A DNA stretch of 64,000 nt, taken from CAWCHZ01 sp963795555. Its GTDB lineage: Bacteria > Actinomycetota > Thermoleophilia > Solirubrobacterales > Solirubrobacteraceae. Under the pieces are notes generated by a model that saw nothing but the letters and a program-made list of their open reading frames with translations, made no database searches and was not told the origin of the DNA. The DNA is taken from the NCBI GenBank assembly GCA_963795555.1, contig CAWCHZ010000002.1, positions 1,426,001 to 1,490,000 on the forward strand, in the 5' to 3' direction. Numbering within the stretch: the first letter of the stretch is position 1; each line of letters starts with the position of its first letter. Shown here one piece after another: positions 57,512-64,000 of the stretch. The position numbers and the translations under genes are program-made.

Positions 57512-58255
57512 GCCGAGCTCGCGCGAGATGCTGCGCGCGGCATCGAGCACAGCCGCGGTGATCGCCCGCGCCGGCGCCGGGCGCGGCAGCAGCCGCTCGC
57601 TGTCTCCGACAACGCCGATCGCCCCGACCGCGAGCCCGGCGTGATCGAAGATCGCCGCCGCGACACTAGATTCTCCCAGCACCGCCTCGTTGCGCTCGGT
57701 GGCGACGCCACTCTCGCGAACGGCGTCGAGATCGGCAAGCAGCCCCTTGGGGGTGCGCGTGGCGCTGGTCAGCTTGGGCAGCGGCTCGGCGAGCAGGTCA
57801 TCGATGAGGTCGGCCGGCGCGTAGGCCAAGATCGCCTTGCCGAGCGCGCTGCCATGCGCCGGCAGCTGAGCTCCGACCTCGGGAATCTGCAGGGTGGAGT
57901 CCGGTCGAAACACGTGGTGAACGACGAGCACCACCGCGCCATGCAGGACGCCTACCCGAACGGCGGCGTCGGTGCACGCCGCCAGTCGCTCGGCGGTGAC
58001 GATCGACCTTCCACGCAGCTCGTTGATGTCGAGGTAGGAGCTGCCGAGCTGCAGCAGGCCGGCGCCAAGCTGGTACTTGTCGGTGTCGCGATCCTGCTCG
58101 ACGAAGCCGTGCGCCTGCAGCGTCTGGAGCAGGCCGTGAACGGTTGGGCGCGCCAGCTGCAGGCGGTCGGCCAGCTCGCTGACGCCCAGTCGCCGCGGAC
58201 CGGAGGCGAGCGCTTTGAGGATGCGGGCCGCGCGGTCGACGGACTGGATTGTCAT
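57479..58255 (-). CDS. IclR-family transcriptional regulator
   Basis: The 258-residue product has the N-terminal winged helix-turn-helix (MTIQSVDRAARILKALASGP, LGVSELADRLQLARPTVHGL) and the C-terminal ligand-binding domain (from LDINELRGRSIVTAERLAAC, ending VAAAIFDHAGLAVGAIGV). ATG 58253-58255 starts the conserved region. It lies between the ABC operon and the divergent dhaM gene, and the palindromes in this region are its likely targets, with one in its own promoter region. Confidence 0.93.
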   Translation of the reverse strand: MTIQSVDRAARILKALASGPRRLGVSELADRLQLARPTVHGLLQTLQAHGFVEQDRDTDKYQLGAGLLQLGSSYLDINELRGRSIVTAERLAACTDAAVRVGVLHGAVVLVVHHVFRPDSTLQIPEVGAQLPAHGSALGKAILAYAPADLIDDLLAEPLPKLTSATRTPKGLLADLDAVRESGVATERNEAVLGESSVAAAIFDHAGLAVGAIGVVGDSERLLPRPAPARAITAAVLDAARSISRELGGARWQRGRQP

Positions 58256-58276
58256 GCGCCCCCGGCGCCCTCTTGT

Positions 58277-58293
58277 ATTCGGCATTGTCGAAT
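58277..58293. promoter_or_regulatory. IclR-type operator in the iclR-dhaM divergent region
   Basis: ATTCGGCATTGTCGAAT (58277-58293) is close to palindromic. It contains TTGTCG, with the AT-rich TATAGATTAC 15-18 bp further downstream, so it may overlap the dhaM promoter -35 box. It also lies 21 bp upstream of the iclR ATG, allowing autoregulation. Confidence 0.75.
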
Positions 58294-58322
58294 CCACGTC
58301 GGTAGTATAGATTACCTTACTC

Positions 58323-58736
58323 GTGGGAGCCGACGGCACCGTTCACCTCGTTGGGATCGTATTGGTATCCCACAGCGCCGAGGTGGCGCGCGGCCTTGGC
58401 GCGCTCGTGCGCCAGATTGCCGGTCCCGAGGTGAAGATCGAGGCCGTGGGCGGCGCGCCCGACGGGGGTCTCGGCACCAGTGCCGACGCGGTTCGCGCGG
58501 CGATCCTGCGCAATGGCGACGCAGCCGGCACGGTCGTCCTCGCCGACATCGGCAGCTCGCTGCTGGCGGTCCGCGCGGTGCTCGAGAGCGACTCGCTCGA
58601 CGGCCGCAAGATCGCGCTCGCCGACGCGCCTCTGGTGGAGGGAGCGATCGCCGCCGCCGTGGTCTGCTCGGCGGGCGGCTCCTTGGATGCGGTGATGCGC
58701 GCGGCCGAGGAGGCTCGTGGTCAGCACAAGCTCTGA
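58323..58736 (+). CDS. dhaM: DhaM: PTS EIIA-type phosphoryl donor to dihydroxyacetone kinase
   Basis: The 137-residue product MGADGTVHLVGIVLVSHSAE has the mannose-type EIIA fold with phospho-acceptor His17, then VVLADIGSSLLAVRAVLES and LADAPLVEGAIAAAVVCSAG. It is the short DhaM consisting of EIIA only, without the fused HPr and EI parts of the E. coli protein. GTG 58323 is the likely start. It overlaps the HPr gene by 20 bp, so the two are coupled. Confidence 0.9.
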   Translation: MGADGTVHLVGIVLVSHSAEVARGLGALVRQIAGPEVKIEAVGGAPDGGLGTSADAVRAAILRNGDAAGTVVLADIGSSLLAVRAVLESDSLDGRKIALADAPLVEGAIAAAVVCSAGGSLDAVMRAAEEARGQHKL

Positions 58737-59001
58737 AACGCAGGACCGCGCCGCGGTCAGGTTGCCGGCGGCGGTCAACCTGCACGCGCGCCCAGCGGCC
58801 GAGCTGGTCCGCACGGCGCTCGCGTTCCAGGCCACGATCGCGATCGGCGACGGGGCGCGCGAGGCCAACGCCAAGAGCCTGCTGGAGGTGCTGGCGCTCG
58901 GCATGCGCGGCGGCAGCATGCTGCAGCTGTCGGCCCAGGGACCCGATGCCGCGAGCGCGATCCGTGCGCTGACGACCTGCATCACCGGGCTCGCCGGCTA
59001 G
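58717..59001 (+). CDS. ptsH: Phosphocarrier protein HPr
   Basis: The 94-residue product contains the HPr active site NLHARPAAELVRTA (His23) and NAKSLLEVLALGM, with Ser54 at the position phosphorylated by HPr kinase in Firmicutes. It probably relays phosphate from enzyme I (not in the window) to DhaM. It is coupled to dhaM by overlap, and its stop overlaps that of dhaL on the other strand (CTAG). Confidence 0.92.
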   Translation: MVSTSSETQDRAAVRLPAAVNLHARPAAELVRTALAFQATIAIGDGAREANAKSLLEVLALGMRGGSMLQLSAQGPDAASAIRALTTCITGLAG

Positions 59002-59651
59002 TCCGTCTCCGCGACGGCCCGTTCGAGCGCGCGCATCACCAGGGCAACCGAGGTGGCGCCTGGATCCTGATGGCCGATCGAGCGCTCACCGAGATAGGAC
59101 GCACGCCCCTTGCGCGCACGCAGCGGCACCGTGGCGCGCGCCCCGCGCTCGGCAGCGTCCGCGGCGGCCCGCACCGAGGCCAACAGCGGCTCGCCGGCCT
59201 GCACGCCCGTGCGCAGCGCCCGAACCGCCGGCAACAGCGCGTCGACCATCGTCTTGTCGCCGGGCACCGCCGCGCCGAGCGAGATGACGCCTTCGGTCGC
59301 CGCGTCGAGCGCGGCGGCCAGGTCGGCACCGTCGAGGGCCGGCCGATCGCCGAGCGCGCGGCCGGCCTCCTTGAGCGCGGTGCCCCAGAGTGGGCCACTG
59401 GCACCACCGATCGTCGAGATCAGCGTTCGCCCCGCCAGCGCGAGCAGGTGGCCGGGGAGATCATCCTGCTCGTGCTCAGCCAGCGTCTCCCGCACGGCGG
59501 CGAAGCCGCGATCCATGTTGGCGCCGTGGTCACCATCGCCGATCGCCGCGTCCAGCTGGGTCAGGTAGTCGCGCTGAGCGCGGATCGCCACTGCAGCGCC
59601 ATTCATCCAGGTCGTCACCGTGTTGCCCTTCACCGCCGCGTCTCCCGTCAT
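58998..59651 (-). CDS. dhaL: DhaL: ADP-binding subunit of dihydroxyacetone kinase
   Basis: DhaL holds tightly bound ADP that is rephosphorylated by DhaM and passes phosphate to the substrate bound to DhaK. The 217-residue protein has the Mg ligands Asp34, Asp39 and Asp41 in DAAIGDGDHGANMDRGF, then GGASGPLWGTALKEAG, and LGERSIGHQDPGATSVALV. It is 33 bp downstream of dhaK, and the convergent HPr gene overlaps its stop. Length is normal. Confidence 0.94.
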   Translation of the reverse strand: MTGDAAVKGNTVTTWMNGAAVAIRAQRDYLTQLDAAIGDGDHGANMDRGFAAVRETLAEHEQDDLPGHLLALAGRTLISTIGGASGPLWGTALKEAGRALGDRPALDGADLAAALDAATEGVISLGAAVPGDKTMVDALLPAVRALRTGVQAGEPLLASVRAAADAAERGARATVPLRARKGRASYLGERSIGHQDPGATSVALVMRALERAVAETD

Positions 59652-59684
59652 CGTGTCAACCTACCCACGCACAGTGTCACCGTG

Positions 59685-60686
59685 TCACCTGCCCGCGCGC
59701 AGCGCCGGCGTGTGCACCGGCGCGTCCCACAGGGCCGTCAGCTCGCGGTCGAGCTCCAGCACGGTCAACGACGCACCGGCCATGTCGAGCGACGTCATGT
59801 AGCTGCCGACCAGCCTGCGCTGCGGCGCGAGCCTGCGCTCACACAGGACGCGGTCGACCTCTCCGTAGAGCGCGTAGAGCTCGAGGTCCGAGGTGCGTCC
59901 GAAGCCGTTGAGGAAGACCAGCAGGTCGGCTCCGACCGAGGGCTGCAGGTCGGCGAGCACGGCGTCGACCATGATCTGAGCGATCTCACGGGCGCTTGCG
60001 GTGGCGGCGCGACGGCGGCCCGGCTCGCCGTGGATCCCCACGCCAACCTCCATTTCACCGTCCGGCAGGTCGAACATCGGTCCCCCGGTGTCCAACGACG
60101 TGCAGGAGGAGAGCGCAACGCCAAACGATCGGGCCCGCTCGTTGACCCGCGCCGCCAGCGTGCGGACCTGCTCCAGCGTGCGTCTCTGCTCGGCCGCCGC
60201 GCCGGCGATCCGCTCCGCCAGCAGGGTCGCGCCCGTGCCGCGTCGACCCGCGGTCTGATCGGGATCGTCGATCGCGACATCATCGTCGATTACGACCGAG
60301 GCGACTTCCATGCCGTCGTCGCGCGCCTCCGTGGCCGCCATCGAGAAGTTCAGCACGTCGCCGGTGTAGTTCTTGACGATCTGCAGGACACCCAACCCGG
60401 CGTCGACCGCTCGCATGCAGGCGAGGATCTGGGCAACCGATGGCGAGCTGAAGACGGCGCCGGGACAGGCGCCATCGAGCATCCCGTAGCCGACGAAGCC
60501 GACGTGCAGCGGCTCGTGACCGGAGCCTCCACCGGAGATCACGCTCACCTTGTGGCGGACGGGCGCGTCGGCCCGAACGACGATCCGCTCGCCGAGGTCC
60601 ACCCGCAGCAGATCGCCGTGGGCGGCGGCCAGGCCCGCGAGCGCATCCGCCGTCAGGGTCTCAGGCGAGTTGAGGATCCAGCGCAT
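59685..60686 (-). CDS. dhaK: DhaK: substrate-binding subunit of dihydroxyacetone kinase
   Basis: DhaK binds the ketone substrate covalently through a histidine. The 333-residue product has SGGGSGHEPLHVGFVGYGML, KNYTGDVLNFSMA, the substrate His219 in GVGIHGEPG, and a C-terminal beta part ending LWDAPVHTP. Homologues also act on erythrulose or other ketoses, so dihydroxyacetone is not certain. The start is ATG 60684-60686 in the second repeat of a 40-bp duplication; an identical upstream copy is out of frame. Confidence 0.92.
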   Translation of the reverse strand: MRWILNSPETLTADALAGLAAAHGDLLRVDLGERIVVRADAPVRHKVSVISGGGSGHEPLHVGFVGYGMLDGACPGAVFSSPSVAQILACMRAVDAGLGVLQIVKNYTGDVLNFSMAATEARDDGMEVASVVIDDDVAIDDPDQTAGRRGTGATLLAERIAGAAAEQRRTLEQVRTLAARVNERARSFGVALSSCTSLDTGGPMFDLPDGEMEVGVGIHGEPGRRRAATASAREIAQIMVDAVLADLQPSVGADLLVFLNGFGRTSDLELYALYGEVDRVLCERRLAPQRRLVGSYMTSLDMAGASLTVLELDRELTALWDAPVHTPALRAGR

Positions 60687-60720
60687 CCGCCGTCAGCGTC
60701 TCAGGCGAGCTCGGGGTCCA
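60641..60720. repeat. Two 40-bp tandem repeats at the dhaK start
   Basis: Copies at 60641-60680 and 60681-60720 share GCGCATCCGCCGTCAG and TCTCAGGCGAG with a few changes. The first lies inside the dhaK N-terminal codons (on the minus strand), and the second carries the start ATG and leader. Because 40 is not divisible by three, the leader copy does not extend the protein. Confidence 0.9.
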
Positions 60721-60761
60721 GCGCGTCGAGAGCGACCCGGATAGGCTTCAACGCAGGAGGT

Positions 60762-60780
60762 TGTTCGATAATATCGAACA
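60762..60780. promoter_or_regulatory. IclR-type operator between dhaK and the divergent gene
   Basis: TGTTCGATAATATCGAACA is a perfect 19-bp palindrome around a central A. It is the most symmetric of the four sites, with a degenerate second copy at about 60784-60799. It lies upstream of both dhaKL (minus) and the 60828 gene (plus). Confidence 0.85.
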
Positions 60781-60827
60781 AGGTTTTGACGATACCGACG
60801 CTCGATCGAGCCTGTCAAGTTGCGCAG

Positions 60828-61265
60828 ATGAGCTTCGAGGACCAATACTGCTGCACCGCGTCGGCCGAGGTCCTGGTGCCGGCCGCCGTCGCCTTCGCCT
60901 ACATGGCCGACGGGGTGCGGATGGGCGAGTGGACGCTGGGCAGCTGGAACCGCCGGCGCATCTCCGAGCGGCTGTTCGTCGGCACGTCGCTGTTCGACAA
61001 CACCGAGACCTACGTCGAGGTCCAGCAGCACCGCGACCTCCTGCTGATCGACTACGCGGTGGGCAAGAGCCCGCAGCGCCTGGTGCGCTGCGTCAGCACG
61101 CGCATCGTGCCGGGCGAGCTCTGCGGCCGCGGGCCGGAGAGCTGCCTGGTGACGCTGATGGCCTGGCGGCTGCCCGACCAATCCGATGACGACTGGCGGC
61201 GCGTCTATCAGAGCTATGCGGTCGAGCTGCCGATGATCAAGGGGCGGCTCGAGCTGGGGTTCTGA
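60828..61265 (+). CDS. Hypothetical protein with SRPBCC-like pattern, divergent from dhaK
   Basis: The 145-residue product MSFEDQYCCTASAEVLVPAA, followed by VAFAYMADGVRMGEWTLGSW, has an early beta strand/helix and a long C-terminal helix suggestive of the SRPBCC ligand-binding fold. The match is weak. The shared operator suggests a link to the Dha pathway. The ATG at 60828 is the first after the palindrome. Confidence 0.65.
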   Translation: MSFEDQYCCTASAEVLVPAAVAFAYMADGVRMGEWTLGSWNRRRISERLFVGTSLFDNTETYVEVQQHRDLLLIDYAVGKSPQRLVRCVSTRIVPGELCGRGPESCLVTLMAWRLPDQSDDDWRRVYQSYAVELPMIKGRLELGF

Positions 61266-61305
61266 GCGTGGGGCGACCGGCGCCCGCCGCGACGCCCGCC
61301 GCGGC

Positions 61306-62510
61306 TCAGGCCGTGCGCGCGGAGCGCAACGACTCGTCCACCGCCCGCAGCAGCGCCTGCGCGCGCGGGTCGACCGGCTCGTCGTCGCGCATCAAGTTCA
61401 TCGCGTAGGAGATGCCGACCCTGGCGGCAGGCCAGGCGCAGTGGATCGAGCCGCCGGCTCCGCCATGGCCGAACGCCTCGGCGACCGGCCCCATCACGCC
61501 CCACTCGTTCTGCAGCTGGAAGCCGATCCCGAACACCTGTGGCTCGTCGAGCAGCGGGTCGGTCCGGTGTGCAAGCTCCCGGCGTCCGCGCGCAAGCGTC
61601 GCCGCCGACAGCAGCCGCACGCCGTCGAGCTCGCCGCCGCAGGCAAGACAGCCGTAGAGACGGGCGAGCGAGCGGGGCGCCCCGATGCCGCCGGCGCCGG
61701 GGATCTCGGCGCGATGCCAGCTGGGCTGGTTCCACGGGATCCAGCCCTCCGGGAACAGTGACGGGTTGTTCCAGACGCGTTCCAGCAGCTCGTCCGGGCG
61801 AAGCACCGCTCGTCCCAGACACGGCGCTGACCCCAGTCGTCGGCGTAGCGCAGCGTCGAGACGCGGCCCTCGAGCTCGGCCGGCAGCCCGATCCAGACGT
61901 CCAGGCCAAGCGGGCTGGCCACCTCCTCGGCGAAGAAGCGTCCGACGCTGCGCCCGTCGACGCGGCGAACCAGCTCGCCGCAGAGCCAGCCGTAGCTGAG
62001 AGGGTGGTAGCAGCTGAGAGCCCGGGGATCGGACTCCATCGGCTGGGCCGCAAGCAGCGCCCCCAGCCGTACGTCGTCGACCAGCTCGTCCTCGGCGATC
62101 CGCGTACGAAACCCCGGCAGGCGCGCCTGATGCGAGGTCAGCTCCGACACGCGGACGTCGCCCTTGCCCTCGGCTGCGAACTCCGGCCAGTAGCGCGCGA
62201 CCGGCGCATCGGGATCCAGCTGCCCGCGGTCGACGAGCATCAGCACGCAGAGCGCGACCAGGCCCTTGGTGCCGGAGAAGATCAGCTGCAGCGTGTCGCG
62301 CCGCCACGGCCGCGCACTTTCCGCATCCGCTACGCCGCCCCAGAGGTCCACGACCGGCTGGCCGTCGAGCGTCACCGCGAACGCGGCGCCCTGCTCGCGC
62401 CGCGTGCGGAAGTTCTCCGCGAACGCCGCGCGCACGGGCTCGAAGCCCGGGGCGACCTCGCCGTCGATGGTGAAGTCTTGCTCGCCGCCCCTGGCCACGC
62501 TGGCTTCCAT
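61306..62510 (-). CDS. Serine beta-lactamase-like esterase (family VIII type), frameshifted
   Basis: From ATG 62508-62510 the product has the catalytic S-x-x-K as SGTK (Ser79, Lys82), a Tyr around 168-173 in YHPLSYGWLCGELVRRV, and after the shift FGHGGAGGSIHCAWP near the C-terminus. At about 61808 one base must be added to continue from ...QRRVWDE into LRPDELLERVWNNPSLFPEG. The rest is intact on both sides. Esterase rather than beta-lactamase function is typical of this family. Whether the break is real cannot be told here. Confidence 0.88.
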
Positions 62511-62719
62511 CGCTCTCTCCTCGGTTGCTCTCGCTGCGCACACAGACCACGCCAGGCGCCGTTGCCAGCGGGCGCCGCGCAGAGCCTACCGCCACCGACG
62601 AGCGCCAACATCGCACAGGTCGAGAAGATGATCGCCGATGGCGTGCCCGTCGTGCTAATCAACCGCAGCGTCGAGCGACTGCGCTGTGCGCCTTGTGGGC
62701 ACAAGCACAGGCGCCATCC

Positions 62720-64000
62720 TCAGCTGTCGGCCACCGGCGCAGCGCAGGTGTTCGCCGGTGCCGACGCGACCGGCGCGCGTGGCCTGCTGCGACGATCGGC
62801 GTGACCGAGGTGCAGCACCAGCTCCCAGTCGGCGAGCTTGGCATCGGGGGCCACGGCCGCTGGCGCCGCGCGCCGCACGGGCGTTGGCTTGGCCGCCACG
62901 GGCTTGTAGAGCCAGGAGACCACGTTGGTCCAGATGTCGACGAGTGAATCGCGGATCCCGACGAAGGCGATGATGGCGTAGGTCGCCAGCACGCCATTGA
63001 CGGCGGCGAAGGCGGCATCGCCCCACAGCCGGTGATCGTATGAGTGCTTGAACGTGTAGCCCGAGACCGCGACCAGCAGGTAGGGCAGCAGCACGTAGAT
63101 GAGCGCCGGCACCGTGCGATCGCGCACCTTGGGCGTGCGGTGAAAGCGACCCTTGGCGCCCGTCAGGCCCTGCACGATCGAGCTCAGCGTGCCCGCCAGG
63201 TTGACCGGCAGGAGCAGCAGGTTGAAGCCATAGACGCGCAGCACGTCGAGAGGCTTGTAACCGCAATAGCGCAGGTCGAAGGCCATCATCACGAAGTACG
63301 GCACGGCCGCGACGAACGTCAGCGGGCTGAGCAGGTGGGAGTTGAAGCGGAACGCCAGCAGGAACAGCACCGACAGCGAGCTCCAGAAGATCGATGCCAT
63401 GTAGTTCATCCGCAGGAAGACCTCGCCCATGCGCGTGCGCTCCCCGCGCAGCCGGCGGCGGCGTACGCAGCGCCAGAGCTTGGGCACGATCAGCAGACCG
63501 CCGTTGGCCCAGCGGTGGCGCTGGATGCAGAGCGAGCCGAAGTCCGGCGGGGTGGCGCTGTAGCTCAGGCGCTCACCGTAGTTGTGGACCGTCCAGCCGC
63601 GCGCGGCGAGATCGATCGTGGATTCGGTGTCCTCGATGACCGTGCGATCGCGGATGTAGCGGTGAATCCGCCAGCCGCCGACATACTCGGTCTCGACGAC
63701 GTCATCGAGCGCCTTCTTGCGCAGCACCGCGTTGGCCCCCACCCAGAAGGACGCGTCGTAGAAGGTCATCCCCTGGTGGACGATGTGCTGGATGTCCGTC
63801 GTCGCACCGGCGATCCGCTCCAGGCGAGTCGCGGCGCCCGGGAAGGCGCTGTAGGGCGTCTGCACCACGCCGATGCTCGCATGCTCGGGTTGCTCCATCA
63901 GGTGCACCAGCCGCAGGCAGTACTCCGGCAGGATCACGCTGTCGGCGTCGAGCGTCAGGACGTAGTCGTTGTCGGGCACGACGAGGTCGGCCGGCCCATC
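62720..64000 (-). CDS. Membrane glycosyltransferase family 2 (partial, N-terminus beyond window)
   Basis: The visible part reads NDYVLTLDADSVILPEYCLR, the metal-binding DxD of a GT2 enzyme, then DTESTIDLAARGW and QRHRWANGGLLI, the QxxRW motif of processive synthases such as cellulose or hyaluronan synthase. Five to six hydrophobic segments follow, then a Pro/Ala-rich tail. It would be inner-membrane bound and extrude a polysaccharide. The open frame continues through position 64000, so the start lies outside. Confidence 0.92.
   Translation of the reverse strand, partial: DGPADLVVPDNDYVLTLDADSVILPEYCLRLVHLMEQPEHASIGVVQTPYSAFPGAATRLERIAGATTDIQHIVHQGMTFYDASFWVGANAVLRKKALDDVVETEYVGGWRIHRYIRDRTVIEDTESTIDLAARGWTVHNYGERLSYSATPPDFGSLCIQRHRWANGGLLIVPKLWRCVRRRRLRGERTRMGEVFLRMNYMASIFWSSLSVLFLLAFRFNSHLLSPLTFVAAVPYFVMMAFDLRYCGYKPLDVLRVYGFNLLLLPVNLAGTLSSIVQGLTGAKGRFHRTPKVRDRTVPALIYVLLPYLLVAVSGYTFKHSYDHRLWGDAAFAAVNGVLATYAIIAFVGIRDSLVDIWTNVVSWLYKPVAAKPTPVRRAAPAAVAPDAKLADWELVLHLGHADRRSRPRAPVASAPANTCAAPVADS

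Overview
The window is very GC-rich, uses many GTG starts and overlapping stop/start junctions, and carries an actinobacterial gene complement: a glmU-prs-rplY-pth-mfd block, metG-tatD-rsmA-ispE, alpha2-type glycyl-tRNA synthetase, an LCP wall ligase, DUF4235 and FmdB proteins. Together with a large-type SRP RNA and a succinate dehydrogenase whose third subunit is HdrB/SdhE-like, this suggests a deep-branching Actinomycetota, most likely class Thermoleophilia (Solirubrobacterales-like). That placement is inference from gene content, not from a tree.

Layout. 1-25 kb: translation, repair and cell-wall housekeeping, almost all on the minus strand (ROK kinase, rsmI, metG, tatD, rsmA, ispE, a small membrane protein, a PucR-type regulator, an MTAP-family phosphorylase; then tRNA-Gln, glmU, prs; then rplY, pth, mfd). 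Two accessory insertions interrupt it: a GH2 glycosidase/AlbA_2-regulator/unknown-gene segment (3.6-9.75 kb) and a VapBC pair abutting tRNA-Gln. 25-45 kb: protein quality control (lon, hsp20), a Na+/H+ antiporter, TCA-cycle genes (mdh, icd, sdhA-sdhB-sdhE), asd-lysC, and the classic recR-ybaB-dnaX-ffs neighbourhood. 45-50 kb: a scar in which two genes facing away from each other have both lost their 5' ends, the SRP RNA, and a 1.6-kb tRNA-Val island bounded by perfect 45-bp repeats and holding only two toxin-antitoxin-type modules. 50-64 kb: a sugar/polyol catabolic region (ribose-type ABC transporter, flavin monooxygenase, IclR regulator, PTS-dependent dihydroxyacetone-kinase subunits DhaK, DhaL, DhaM and a stand-alone HPr), then a family VIII esterase and a membrane glycosyltransferase that runs off the edge.

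How the genes work together. The 51.6-61.3 kb region looks like one regulon: copies of a 15-bp palindrome (TTCGAYAATRYCGAA) sit upstream of the substrate-binding-protein gene, upstream of the ABC ATPase gene, between iclR and dhaM, and between dhaK and the divergent gene. The simplest reading is IclR-controlled import of a small polyol or ketose, possible flavin-dependent oxidation, and phosphorylation by DhaKL using phosphate relayed from HPr via DhaM.

Two sequence-level oddities run through the window. First, short tandem duplications (17-43 bp, 2-3 copies) occur repeatedly at gene boundaries, often copying the last codons and stop of a gene or the region around its start. Second, single-base frameshifts break conserved genes (mfd, mdh, the esterase) as well as accessory ones. 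Those in mfd and mdh are more likely sequence errors than real lesions.
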